From assembly GCF_900184735.1 (NCBI RefSeq), contig NZ_LT855405.1, positions 124,001-188,000 on the forward strand: DNA of 64,000 nt. The letters run 5' to 3'. The DNA comes from Paucisalibacillus globulus. GTDB lineage: Bacteria; Bacillota; Bacilli; Bacillales; Amphibacillaceae. Below, in pieces: positions 1 through 8,299 of this stretch (position 1 is its first letter; every line of letters starts with the position of its first letter). The translations under genes were made by a program, and so were the position numbers. The notes under the pieces are model-generated. The model saw only the letters and a program-made list of their open reading frames with translations, had not been told where the DNA came from and ran no database searches.

Positions 1-1
1 G

Positions 2-604
2 ATATTAATACCAATCGGATTTATCTTATCCATGCCACCCTATGTAATAAGCTTATTTTTGGTACTACTTTCATTGGTCATTGGAGTATTTTTCTCTGAG
101 CATCACTCATCTGTAAACCGCTTCATGGTCAGTTTACCCATAGATAAAAGCAAACTAGCATCTAGTAGATACTTATCCATATTCATTTTCTGGATAGGTA
201 CCATCACGTATCAATTCCTACTCGGATATTTCTTTGATTACTTTGTACCATATTCTGTTTTTGTATTTGGTTGGAAAGAACTGATTACATTACTAAATTT
301 GGGATTAATTACTCTAGCTATTTATGTCCCACTGTACTACTTATTTAACTCTTTTGTTTTACCGACGATGATTATATTTATTTGTTACTTTGTAGTATTT
401 CTTTTCGCTATTGATGCTTTAGTTACCATATCAGGTATGAAAACAGAAATTATTTTTAATAATTTAGATCAGTGGGTTGTTCCACTGGTTGAATCTAGCA
501 TATCCTTTCAACCATTTTTCCTATTAACCCTTCTTGGATTTGGTTTATATTTTTTATCCATGAAGTTTTCTATGAAAATAATAAAAAGAAAGAGTATGAT
601 ATAA
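2..604 (+). CDS. ABC-2-type transporter permease, C-terminal part (cut by window edge)
   Basis: The frame is open to the first base of the window, so the protein probably begins upstream; an internal ATG at 32 has no clear ribosome binding site. The visible part is almost wholly hydrophobic with about five membrane segments, and a cytoplasmic stretch (VSLPIDKSKLASSRY-like) matches the ABC-2 family of small Bacillus permeases in which a loop reading LPI(D/S)R/K lies after the second helix. That family forms the membrane half of ABC exporters whose ATPase is normally encoded just upstream, outside this window. A strong hairpin terminator follows at 623. Family assignment is by hydropathy and the loop motif only; substrate unknown. 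Confidence 0.6.
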   Translation: MLIPIGFILSMPPYVISLFLVLLSLVIGVFFSEHHSSVNRFMVSLPIDKSKLASSRYLSIFIFWIGTITYQFLLGYFFDYFVPYSVFVFGWKELITLLNLGLITLAIYVPLYYLFNSFVLPTMIIFICYFVVFLFAIDALVTISGMKTEIIFNNLDQWVVPLVESSISFQPFFLLTLLGFGLYFLSMKFSMKIIKRKSMI

Positions 605-622
605 ATTGATATTCTGATATAT

Positions 623-656
623 TGTGAGTCACATTTCCGTGACTCACACTTTTTCA
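623..656 (+). terminator. Rho-independent terminator after the permease
   Basis: TGTGAGTCAC and GTGACTCACA form a perfect 10-bp stem with a 6-nt loop, followed by a T-rich tract (CTTTTTC). It ends the plus-strand permease transcript. Confidence 0.85.
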
Positions 657-660
657 TAAT

Positions 661-694
661 AGAAAAAACGAGCCTCTTATAATAGACTCGCTTC
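661..694 (-). terminator. Terminator of the kdg operon
   Basis: On the minus strand a GC-rich hairpin (GCGAGTCT...AGGCTCGT) is followed by TTTTTT immediately after the last gene of the ten-gene minus-strand operon. Confidence 0.75.
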
Positions 695-701
695 AGTGAT
701 A

Positions 702-1685
702 CTACCTCTCACAACCATAAATAATACCATTCTGTCTTCTTGCTTCTTCCGTAATGGAAAGTGTTAGTAAACTTAGTTCCTTTAATTCTTGATATTCTTC
801 CTTATTATTACTGGATATGATTCGCATAAAATTATTGATTTCAAACTTCATATCATCATCCATATTATAGGTCTCAATAAGTGTCACTTGGCCTGTTTCA
901 TTATCAACCCATCTTAAGTCTTTAATAGTCCCAGCATCTTCAAATACTACAGTGCCTTTTTCACCTTGAATTTCACATGGGATATAAGAAGTGGAGATTT
1001 TCGAACACATGATTGTCGAGATAAAACCATCGTATCCTAATGTTAGTGTTCCACTTCCATCAATTCCTGAGTCCAACACATTCGCAGAATAATCGATTTG
1101 TGTAGGGTTACCAAACAATCCTGTGGAAATGTATAAGGGATATATCCCCAAATCTGTTAATGCTCCGCCTGAGAACTCTGGAGAGAATACATTTGGTCTA
1201 CCACCAGATAAGTATTCATTATACTTAGACGAATAGCGGCTTCTGTGTAAATTAGCAGCCCTTACTGGTCCGATTTTTTCAATTACATTCTTTAATGCTT
1301 TAAAATTTGGTGAATGCAGATTGCGGATAGCTTCGAATAAATAGACCCCGTTTTCCTCTGCCACTTGGAATGCCTCTTTTAGCTCTTCCATGTTCGAAAA
1401 AATAGGCTTTTCACAAATGACATGCTTCTTATTTTTTAAAAATAACAGAGCATGTTCAAAATGTAAGGAGTTTGGTGAAGCTATATAAACGCAGTCAATC
1501 TCTTCACTCTTCGCCATTTCTTCTAGTTCAGTATAAATAAATGCTGCCTGATGTTTTTCAGCAAATGCTTTTGCCTTCATTTCTGATCGGGAATAAACTG
1601 CTTTGAGTATAAAATCAGTTGCTTTACGTGATGCATCAATAAATGATGATGTTATCCAACTTGTTCCAATTGTACCGAATCTCAT
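702..1685 (-). CDS. Gfo/Idh/MocA family NAD(P)-dependent oxidoreductase
   Basis: 327 aa, the usual length for this family. The N-terminus carries a Rossmann nucleotide-binding motif (GTIGTSW, residues 4-10) and the family signature CEKPI lies at 91-95; the C-terminal half has the mixed beta-sheet substrate domain. These enzymes oxidise or epimerise sugars and polyols (inositol, glucose, uronate derivatives) with NAD(P). It is the last gene of the kdg operon, so it probably acts on the imported sugar acid or a derivative, feeding KdgK/KdgA. The annotated start has a GAGG-type site. The exact substrate cannot be read from sequence. Confidence 0.85.
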   Translation of the reverse strand: MRFGTIGTSWITSSFIDASRKATDFILKAVYSRSEMKAKAFAEKHQAAFIYTELEEMAKSEEIDCVYIASPNSLHFEHALLFLKNKKHVICEKPIFSNMEELKEAFQVAEENGVYLFEAIRNLHSPNFKALKNVIEKIGPVRAANLHRSRYSSKYNEYLSGGRPNVFSPEFSGGALTDLGIYPLYISTGLFGNPTQIDYSANVLDSGIDGSGTLTLGYDGFISTIMCSKISTSYIPCEIQGEKGTVVFEDAGTIKDLRWVDNETGQVTLIETYNMDDDMKFEINNFMRIISSNNKEEYQELKELSLLTLSITEEARRQNGIIYGCER

Positions 1686-1749
1686 TTTTCATCCTCACTT
1701 CCAAGACTACCTGTTCTCTACAAAATATGGAAAGCCGCTTACTTTTGGT

Positions 1750-2385
1750 TTAATTATTCCCTACAGCATCATTCATTATTTTCTTCATTTCCGCTGCTAC
1801 TTCTGCTGGATGATCAGCCTTAGAAATTGCACTTCCAATAATTAGTGTATCTGGTCCTTTTTCTACGACATCTGAAATAGTATTTAAATCAATTCCACCA
1901 GCAACGGTTACTTCAACATTACTATCTTCAACAAGGGAGAAGTATTTTACATCAAACTTTCCTTCTCGTTGTTTATCTTTTCCAATATGAATACTTACCA
2001 AGTCTACGCCAAGTGCTTCCAGTTCCTTTACTCGTTCCTTGTTAGACACTTCAAGGAGGTCTACCATAATACGTCCACCGTATTCTTTAGCTACTTTTAA
2101 GGAATCCACAATCGTTAAATCAGATGCTAAAGCCATTACCGTAGTAATATCTGCACCTGCTTTAAAAGCCTGGATGGCCTCATGACCACCAGCATCCATG
2201 GTCTTCATGTCAGTAACAATAACTTTTTCAGGATATTTCTCTTTTATTTCACGTACGATAGCCATTCCATATTCTTTAATAACACTAGTTCCAACTTCAA
2301 TCCAATCAATAGATTCCCTTGTTTCATCTATAATTCTAAAGCATTCTTCTCTCGTTAGTCGATCTAAAGCTAATTGTAAATTCAT
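1750..2385 (-). CDS. hxlA: 3-hexulose-6-phosphate synthase-like (HxlA) OMP-decarboxylase-superfamily enzyme
   Basis: 211 aa. HxlA condenses ribulose-5-phosphate with formaldehyde to D-arabino-3-hexulose-6-phosphate; the reaction is reversible. The superfamily catalytic motif D-x-K-T-x-D is at 59-64 (DMKTMD) in the HPS-type form, unlike the DAKIAD of ketogulonate-phosphate decarboxylases, and a phosphate-binding AGGID lies near 175. I chose ATG 2385 over a TTG two codons upstream because the AGAGGTG site sits 8 nt before it. It is in the same operon as an HxlB-like isomerase and RpiA, which supports an HPS/PHI pair; a 3-keto-6-phospho-sugar decarboxylase on another substrate remains possible. 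Confidence 0.8.
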   Translation of the reverse strand: MNLQLALDRLTREECFRIIDETRESIDWIEVGTSVIKEYGMAIVREIKEKYPEKVIVTDMKTMDAGGHEAIQAFKAGADITTVMALASDLTIVDSLKVAKEYGGRIMVDLLEVSNKERVKELEALGVDLVSIHIGKDKQREGKFDVKYFSLVEDSNVEVTVAGGIDLNTISDVVEKGPDTLIIGSAISKADHPAEVAAEMKKIMNDAVGNN

Positions 2386-2400
2386 GAACAAACACCTCTA

Positions 2401-3351
2401 TTATCTTTCTATATTTTCCTTTTCACCTAAACGAATTTTCACATCGTCCATGTAAGGCAGTCCTTCGTTATCACCTTTTACACTGACAACCATGGAACCC
2501 ACCGTATTACCTAGTTCAAGTGATTTTCGTAAAGACCAGCCATTTACTAATCCATAAATAAAACCGGCATTAAAACCGTCTCCAGCACCTACCGTGTCAA
2601 CTACTTTTCTTGCTTTGAAGGCTTCGACTGTGACAACTTCACCATTATGATAGCCAACCGAACCTTTTTCCCCTTGTTTAATGGCTACATATGGAATACC
2701 AATTTCCTTTGCTTTATTAATGATGGCTTCTGGGTCTTTTAAGCCCCAGATGATTTCCATCTCTTCATCACCTGCAAGCAATATATCAACCTGTGGCAGG
2801 ATTTCAGATAAGTAGTTTCGCGCCTCTTCTTTGCTCCATAACTTCAAGCGAATATTTGGATCCAATGAGATTTTTACCCCGTGCTTTTTAGCCAGACTAA
2901 TTGCCTTTTCAAACACTTGTCTATTTACAGGGTCTATTGCTGGGTATATTCCAGTCAAATGCAATATCTTGGCATGTTTAAAATAAGACTCATCCAAGTC
3001 ATCTGGTTTGATAGTTAATGTCGGTGATTTGTCTCGATAGTAAAACGTTCGGACAGAACCATCTTCCATAATTTCTTTAAAGTTTAACGAGGTCGGGTAG
3101 CCATCAATGAAGTCAACCTGTGATACATCAACTCCCTCACCTCTAGCAAAATTGCGAATATGTTTACCAAACTCATCGTTTCCCAATCGACTAATCCAAC
3201 CTGCATTCAGACCAAGTCTTGTACAACCTATTGCAAAGTTTAACTCTGCTCCACCAACTTTTTTCTCGAAGTTATTAACAAATCTCATCGGCCCTGTTGC
3301 TGATGGGTCGAAAACAATCATAGCCTCGCCGATCGTAATGATATCATTCAT
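2401..3351 (-). CDS. kdgK: 2-keto-3-deoxygluconate kinase (PfkB family)
   Basis: 316 aa. PfkB sugar kinase with the N-terminal GGAELNFA substrate motif (33-40) and the C-terminal signature DTVGAGDGF (252-260), in which D258 is the expected catalytic base. KdgK phosphorylates 2-keto-3-deoxygluconate to KDPG, the substrate of the KdgA aldolase encoded upstream in the same operon. A GGGGGAAG ribosome binding site supports the ATG. The neighbourhood (KdgR-type regulator, KdgA, TRAP importer) supports KDG over fructose or ribose as substrate. Confidence 0.88.
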   Translation of the reverse strand: MNDIITIGEAMIVFDPSATGPMRFVNNFEKKVGGAELNFAIGCTRLGLNAGWISRLGNDEFGKHIRNFARGEGVDVSQVDFIDGYPTSLNFKEIMEDGSVRTFYYRDKSPTLTIKPDDLDESYFKHAKILHLTGIYPAIDPVNRQVFEKAISLAKKHGVKISLDPNIRLKLWSKEEARNYLSEILPQVDILLAGDEEMEIIWGLKDPEAIINKAKEIGIPYVAIKQGEKGSVGYHNGEVVTVEAFKARKVVDTVGAGDGFNAGFIYGLVNGWSLRKSLELGNTVGSMVVSVKGDNEGLPYMDDVKIRLGEKENIER

Positions 3352-3387
3352 TATTCTTCCCCCAATTATACTTCTTAGGTGTTATAG

Positions 3388-4068
3388 CTATTTCTTAGTT
3401 ATGATTTCTGTACCTTTTTCATTGCCTATAATGACAGTATCAACCATATTGACAAACAATCCCGTTTCAACAACACCAACAAGGGCTTTGATTTTTTCAT
3501 GGAGCTGTTCTGGATTGTTAATGGACGTAAATTGACAATCCAGAATATAATTTCCGTTGTTGGATACAAAAACATCTCCATCTTTAATCCTTAGAGTTGG
3601 AATTGCTCCTAATTTTTCAATACGTTTCGCAGTAGCTTGATACCCAAACGGAACAACCTCCACCGGTAATGGAAATGTGCCAAGTGTTTCTACCACTTTG
3701 GTTTTATCTGCAATGATAATAAGTTTTTCTGCTAAAGCATCGACTATTTTTTCTCGAACAAGAGAACCCCCACCGCCTTTGGTAAGTTGAAATTCAGGAT
3801 CAATCTCATCTGCACCGTCAATAGCTAGATCAATCTTATCTACTTGGGAAAAATCTACTAATGGAATTCCGAATTCCTTCGCCCATCCCTCAGTACGTTT
3901 TGATGACGGTACCCCTTTTATATCCATTCCCTGTTGCACAAGTTCCGCTAGTCTTTTCATCATCCAATAAACCGTGGACCCTGACCCTAAGCCAAGTATC
4001 ATACCATTTTCAATAAAATCCACAGCCTTTTCACCAGCTGCTCTTTTATAACGTTCTAATTTGTCCAT
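3388..4068 (-). CDS. rpiA: Ribose-5-phosphate isomerase A
   Basis: 226 aa, full length. Interconverts ribose-5-phosphate and ribulose-5-phosphate. The family motifs are present: GLGSGST near residue 26, the DGADEIDP active-site segment near residue 85, and a KGGGGSLVREKI stretch just after it. The ATG follows GAAAGGAG. Its place in a KDG operon between the TRAP transporter and kdgK is unusual and links it to the HxlA/HxlB pair: it would interconvert the ribulose-5-phosphate used or released by HxlA. Confidence 0.93.
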   Translation of the reverse strand: MDKLERYKRAAGEKAVDFIENGMILGLGSGSTVYWMMKRLAELVQQGMDIKGVPSSKRTEGWAKEFGIPLVDFSQVDKIDLAIDGADEIDPEFQLTKGGGGSLVREKIVDALAEKLIIIADKTKVVETLGTFPLPVEVVPFGYQATAKRIEKLGAIPTLRIKDGDVFVSNNGNYILDCQFTSINNPEQLHEKIKALVGVVETGLFVNMVDTVIIGNEKGTEIITKK

Positions 4069-4100
4069 TTTAAATCTCCTTTCATCTCTACTAAGTAAAC

Positions 4101-4124
4101 GACTCCAGCATTTCTACTGGAGTC
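4101..4124 (-). terminator. Intercistronic stem-loop between dctM and rpiA
   Basis: GACTCCAG and CTGGAGTC form a perfect 8-bp stem with an 8-nt loop. Only a short T tract follows on the minus strand, so it is more likely a partial terminator or an RNA 3'-end stabiliser separating transporter from enzyme messages than a full stop. Confidence 0.5.
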
Positions 4125-4144
4125 ATCTATATCACATTTCCTAT

Positions 4145-5431
4145 CTAAAATAGACTTGGATTAATTAATTTTGGAATATAGAATGCGATGTCCGGGAAGA
4201 AAGCGATAAATAACAGGACAACTAGGATAATAGCAATATATGGAATAACAGCTATAAACGATCTCTCTATTGACATTTCACCAATCTTGGATGCTAGTAA
4301 TAAACATAAGCCGTATGGTGGTGTAATTAGACCAATTGCCAGAGTAATAACTACGATTAATCCTAAGTGAACTGGATCGATACCAAACGCTGTTGCAGTC
4401 GGTAAGATAACCGGAACGAATAGAATCATAGCAGGTATTGCATCCATAAATGTACCAATAAATAGGAAGAATACGATAATGATAATTAAGAATACTGCTG
4501 TTGAACCAATATTGTTAGCAAAGAAGTTCTGAGCAATAGTACTTAATTGGTAATAACTCATTAATTCCCCAAGTGCACTAGCTGCTGCCAATGCGAATAG
4601 AGATAACGAACTAAGTGCTAACGTATCAAATAGTATTTTCGGTAAGTCTTTTAGTTTTAATGTTCTATAGTAAAACATGCTAATTAATAATGTGTAAAGT
4701 GAAGCAATTGCTGCTGCTTCTGTAGCAGTGAAAAATCCGGTAGTGATCCCACCAATAATGATGATAATGGTAAATAGTGCCGGAGCAGATTCAAGGATTA
4801 ACTTGATCAGTTTCTTGAACTCTGTACGCTTGGATTTTGGATAATTTCGTTTTAATGAAATAATATAAATGAAAAGCATCATCCCTAAACCTATTAGAAT
4901 ACCAGGAACAATTCCGCCTAGGAATAGTGCACCCACAGACGCATTCGCGATACCTGCAAAGATAATCATTGGAATACTCGGTGGTATAACAACACCAATT
5001 GTGGATGATGCTGCCGTTACAGCAACTGCCGTTTCCGTATCATAACCATTCTTCTTCATGCTTGGGATTAATATTTTACCTACACCAGCAGTGTCTGCTT
5101 GGGATGCACCGGATACACCAGCAAAAAGCATGGAAACAAGAATGTTTGCGTGAGCTAAGCCACCACGAATAGGGCCAACAAGCGCAAGGGCTAGTTCAAT
5201 TAGTTTGGTAGAAATTTTACCAGAATTCATGAGATTAGCTGCCAATATAAACAATGGCACGGCTAGTAGTACGAAGGAGTCTAGTCCATTTAACATCTTC
5301 ATCGGAACGGTTACTTCTGGTACATACGGAATATTCATGATACCAAGTAACGCAACAATTCCAATAACAAAGGCAATCGGAATCCCGATAAGCATTAATA
5401 TGACGAATAATGCTAATAAAATAAAGCCCAT
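4145..5431 (-). CDS. dctM: TRAP transporter large permease (DctM)
   Basis: 428 aa, strongly hydrophobic with about 12 membrane segments, the size of DctM subunits. It contains the family features GVSGASQADTAGVG and SSTIGVVIPPSIPMI in the first half and LGLIVVITLAIGLITPPYG in the second. It forms the sodium-driven channel of a tripartite ATP-independent importer with DctQ and DctP encoded upstream. I place the start at ATG 5431, which overlaps the dctQ stop as TAATG and follows AAAGGGGG; an in-frame start 7 codons upstream lies inside dctQ. The overlap implies translational coupling. Likely cargo is a sugar acid. Confidence 0.92.
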   Translation of the reverse strand: MGFILLALFVILMLIGIPIAFVIGIVALLGIMNIPYVPEVTVPMKMLNGLDSFVLLAVPLFILAANLMNSGKISTKLIELALALVGPIRGGLAHANILVSMLFAGVSGASQADTAGVGKILIPSMKKNGYDTETAVAVTAASSTIGVVIPPSIPMIIFAGIANASVGALFLGGIVPGILIGLGMMLFIYIISLKRNYPKSKRTEFKKLIKLILESAPALFTIIIIIGGITTGFFTATEAAAIASLYTLLISMFYYRTLKLKDLPKILFDTLALSSLSLFALAAASALGELMSYYQLSTIAQNFFANNIGSTAVFLIIIIVFFLFIGTFMDAIPAMILFVPVILPTATAFGIDPVHLGLIVVITLAIGLITPPYGLCLLLASKIGEMSIERSFIAVIPYIAIILVVLLFIAFFPDIAFYIPKLINPSLF

Positions 5432-5910
5432 TATGCTTGTCCCCCTTTCCATGCTTTTAGATGGTTGATAATATGGTTAACAGAATAAATAATCATGGTT
5501 CCTCCCATTATGGGAATGGCAATCCAAACATAGCCCATCTTTAGATCTGGAAGGGATGTCCAATTGTAATCCCAGAACTGTTGACATACTTGAATACCAT
5601 AAATAAAAATAGCAATATTGAAAAGTATGAGGACTAAATCATTAAAGATGTTTAACATAAATCTCTTTTTACCTGTAAGTTTTTTCAGAAGGATATCAAA
5701 ATTGAAGTGTTCTTTACGGTTCACCATAACGGCTGCCCCCATAAACATTGCCCAAATAAATGAATTGGAAGCCATTTCTACTGTCCAAATAGCTGAGATG
5801 CCTAAATGCCTCGTGATTATTTGGTACAAAATAACTAGAAAGAAGATGGATAAAAATGCTATCCCTATCGTAATTTGTATTTTCTCAAGTACTTTAACAA
5901 AGCGGTTCAT
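5431..5910 (-). CDS. dctQ: TRAP transporter small permease (DctQ)
   Basis: 159 aa with four predicted membrane helices and a conserved W-x-x-E-x-(A/x)-x(6)-W segment (IWTVEMASNSFIW) typical of DctQ. It connects the periplasm-equivalent binding protein DctP to the DctM channel. GGAGG precedes the ATG; the stop overlaps the dctM start by one base. Confidence 0.9.
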   Translation of the reverse strand: MNRFVKVLEKIQITIGIAFLSIFFLVILYQIITRHLGISAIWTVEMASNSFIWAMFMGAAVMVNRKEHFNFDILLKKLTGKKRFMLNIFNDLVLILFNIAIFIYGIQVCQQFWDYNWTSLPDLKMGYVWIAIPIMGGTMIIYSVNHIINHLKAWKGGQA

Positions 5911-5941
5911 AGTAATCCTCCTATATAAAAGCTAAAGAGAG

Positions 5942-5957
5942 GGGGCAGATTTGCCCC
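5942..5957 (-). other. Stem-loop between dctP and dctQ
   Basis: GGGGCA and TGCCCC form a compact 6-bp GC stem with a 4-nt loop directly after the dctP stop. Such structures after binding-protein genes commonly protect the upstream message or thin out readthrough, giving more binding protein than permease. Confidence 0.5.
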
Positions 5958-5985
5958 AACTCACTAGCCAAATAATCATAACTGA

Positions 5986-7017
5986 TTATTCTGTTTCTCT
6001 AATCTGTTTTAATAGATCTTCTGCACCCATATCTTTAGCAGCTTGATCTTGTAATGGTTTTGCTAACTCAATGAATGGAGCTCTGTCAATTTCATTCACT
6101 TCTGCACCTTCATCAAGTGCTTTTTGTTTATATTCTTCCTCTTGCTTATAAACTGCTTCTCTTTCCGCTTCAACAGATGCTTCCGCTGCTGCTAGAAGTA
6201 CTTCTTGTTGTTCTTTTGTGAAAGAATCAAACTTCTTACCATTTACAAGTAGGAATCTAGTTGTATAGTCATGACCTGTTTCTGTAATATATTTACCATT
6301 TTTCGTTGTATGGTGATTTTGTTGCACAAAGTAAGGGTAAGCGTTTTCAGCTGATGCAACAACGTCTTGTTGTAGTGCTTGATACAATTCACCCCATGCT
6401 ACGTCAGTTGGAACAGCACCTGCTTGTTTCCAATAATCAGCAACAACACCAGATGTTTGTGTTCTAATTGTTAAACCTTTTAAGTCATCCATTGATTCAA
6501 GTGGCTTGTTTCCGTAGAAATGACGAACACCAGCAGACCAGTAACCAAGTAATTTAAAGTCGTTATTAGATCCTTCATTGATCATGTCAGCCATTTTTTG
6601 ACCAACTTCTCCATCTACAACGGTTTCCCAATGGTCATAGCTTTCAAACAAATAAGGTAGTGCAAATAGGTCAACTTCTTTAATTCCTGTAGAAGACATG
6701 AAACCAGGTGATACAAGAACGACATCAGCAGCACCAAGTTTTAGCTTTTCAACAAGCTCTGATTCTTCAGTACCAATTGTACCTGCATGAACCTCTACTT
6801 CAATGCTTCCGTTAGACTCCGCTTCAGCAACTTCTTTAAACTTTAATAAACCTGCTTGATATGGATTTTCTTGGTCAGTTTGGTTATGTGCAGCGATAAT
6901 CTTGATTTTCCCATCTTCACTTCCAGATTTATTACCTTCATCATTTCCACATGCTGCTAATAAGGTAAATGCTATAAATACTAATGCTAATGATAGAAAT
7001 TTCAACTTCTTTGTCAT
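5986..7017 (-). CDS. dctP: TRAP transporter substrate-binding lipoprotein (DctP)
   Basis: 343 aa. A lipoprotein signal peptide ends in LLAAC with the lipidated Cys at residue 23, followed by a GNDEGNKSGSEDG linker. The mature part is a DctP-family solute-binding domain with the conserved RTQTSGV segment (an Arg that binds the carboxylate of the ligand in this family). The start is ATG 7017: GGGGGATAACCAA precedes it, while the longer frame starts at a TTG inside that site. The operon context suggests 2-keto-3-deoxygluconate, a hexuronate or an aldonate as ligand. Confidence 0.9.
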   Translation of the reverse strand: MTKKLKFLSLALVFIAFTLLAACGNDEGNKSGSEDGKIKIIAAHNQTDQENPYQAGLLKFKEVAEAESNGSIEVEVHAGTIGTEESELVEKLKLGAADVVLVSPGFMSSTGIKEVDLFALPYLFESYDHWETVVDGEVGQKMADMINEGSNNDFKLLGYWSAGVRHFYGNKPLESMDDLKGLTIRTQTSGVVADYWKQAGAVPTDVAWGELYQALQQDVVASAENAYPYFVQQNHHTTKNGKYITETGHDYTTRFLLVNGKKFDSFTKEQQEVLLAAAEASVEAEREAVYKQEEEYKQKALDEGAEVNEIDRAPFIELAKPLQDQAAKDMGAEDLLKQIRETE

Positions 7018-7047
7018 TTGGTTATCCCCCAATATTGTTTTCTTAAT

Positions 7048-7683
7048 TTAGTTTAATTCCCTATATTTGTTTACATATTGTCTTGCTGTATTGGTCAATT
7101 GCTGATAATCTTCATCATTGTTTAATTTACTTACATTAACCAAATTACTACCTATACCTACTGCGACACCTCCTTTAGTGAAATATTCATTCATGTTCTC
7201 CAGTGTAATCCCGCCTGTTACCATTAATGGGATATGTGGTAGTGGACCATGTACACTCTTAATATAATCAGGGCCAAATACATTTGCTGGAAATACTTTC
7301 ACCATCTGGGCGCCGTTTTCATAAGCAGTTAAGATTTCTGTCGGAGTAAGTGCTCCCGAAACATTTAATACTCCGTATCTACTAGTTAGACGGATGGTAT
7401 CCACATTGACCGTTGGTGAAACAATGAATTTCGCTCCCGCAATAATAGTAGCTCGTGCAGTTTCAGGATCTAAGACGGTACCAACTCCGATTAACACGTC
7501 TCCCTCAAATTCACCCACCGCCATCTCTATTAAGTTGGTTACTCTTGGTGTTTCAGCGGTAATCTCAACAGCCTTCACCCCACCTTCAGATAACGCTTTT
7601 ATTATCGGGATAATATTCGTTTCATCTGCTTTTCGTATTACTGCTACTATTGGATTTTTCTTTAATTGATCTAGTGCATTCAT
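7048..7683 (-). CDS. kdgA: 2-dehydro-3-deoxy-6-phosphogluconate (KDPG) aldolase
   Basis: 211 aa class I aldolase. The Schiff-base lysine is in VKVFPA (K129) and the catalytic glutamate in AVEIT (E40); GVGTV and AKFIVSP are also present. It splits KDPG to pyruvate and glyceraldehyde-3-phosphate, completing the pathway begun by KdgK. AGAAGGA precedes the ATG. The pairing with kdgK in one operon makes the assignment firm. Confidence 0.92.
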   Translation of the reverse strand: MNALDQLKKNPIVAVIRKADETNIIPIIKALSEGGVKAVEITAETPRVTNLIEMAVGEFEGDVLIGVGTVLDPETARATIIAGAKFIVSPTVNVDTIRLTSRYGVLNVSGALTPTEILTAYENGAQMVKVFPANVFGPDYIKSVHGPLPHIPLMVTGGITLENMNEYFTKGGVAVGIGSNLVNVSKLNNDEDYQQLTNTARQYVNKYRELN

Positions 7684-7703
7684 CTACAATCCTTCTTTCT
7701 GAT

Positions 7704-8258
7704 CTATTCCAAATTGGCATGTCTACTCTTTAGTTCTTCATGATCTTTCTCTCCACTAGTTTTCATGTTGTAGACGATTAATGCGTCTAATAATAAATGA
7801 GCGGACTGATCAAATTGGCTACCAAGTGGCTGGATAGTTTTTGGTTCCTCTGGGTTACGTTTCTTAGTCGCTGCCGGAATAGTTACTACACAATCACTCA
7901 TTTCTGCTATAGCTGACTGTGGATTAGTTGTGACCAAAGCAAGCTTAGCTCCCACTTCATTTGCCTTCTTTGCAAAGTTGACAAGTGTGGCTGTATTTCC
8001 TGAACCAGAAATAAGTAGTAAAGTGTCCCCGTTCTGAATACTTGGAGTTGTTGTTTCACCGACAATAAACACATTAAAACCATTGTGCATTAATCGCATA
8101 CCGAATACTTTTCCAATCAGCCCCGAACGGCCTGTACCAGCGATAAATACACGATTGGAAGTTGTGATTACATCATGTAATTGAACGACTTCCTCTTCTT
8201 TTATCCGGTCCAACACCTCGGAAATTTCATTTGAAACCGTTTTAATTATTGTTTTCAT
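7704..8258 (-). CDS. hxlB: 6-phospho-3-hexuloisomerase-like SIS-domain protein (HxlB)
   Basis: 184 aa, equal to B. subtilis HxlB length. A single SIS domain binds the sugar phosphate through GTGRSG (41-46); a conserved GE (E68) and the C-terminal HANLE (His181) match the catalytic residues and end of HxlB proteins. It isomerises arabino-3-hexulose-6-phosphate to fructose-6-phosphate. Separated from hxlA by seven genes but in the same operon, next to kdgA. GGAG precedes the ATG. Confidence 0.85.
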   Translation of the reverse strand: MKTIIKTVSNEISEVLDRIKEEEVVQLHDVITTSNRVFIAGTGRSGLIGKVFGMRLMHNGFNVFIVGETTTPSIQNGDTLLLISGSGNTATLVNFAKKANEVGAKLALVTTNPQSAIAEMSDCVVTIPAATKKRNPEEPKTIQPLGSQFDQSAHLLLDALIVYNMKTSGEKDHEELKSRHANLE

Positions 8259-8299
8259 AACACTAACTCCTTCTATCTTTATAGATATAAATTCTAGGA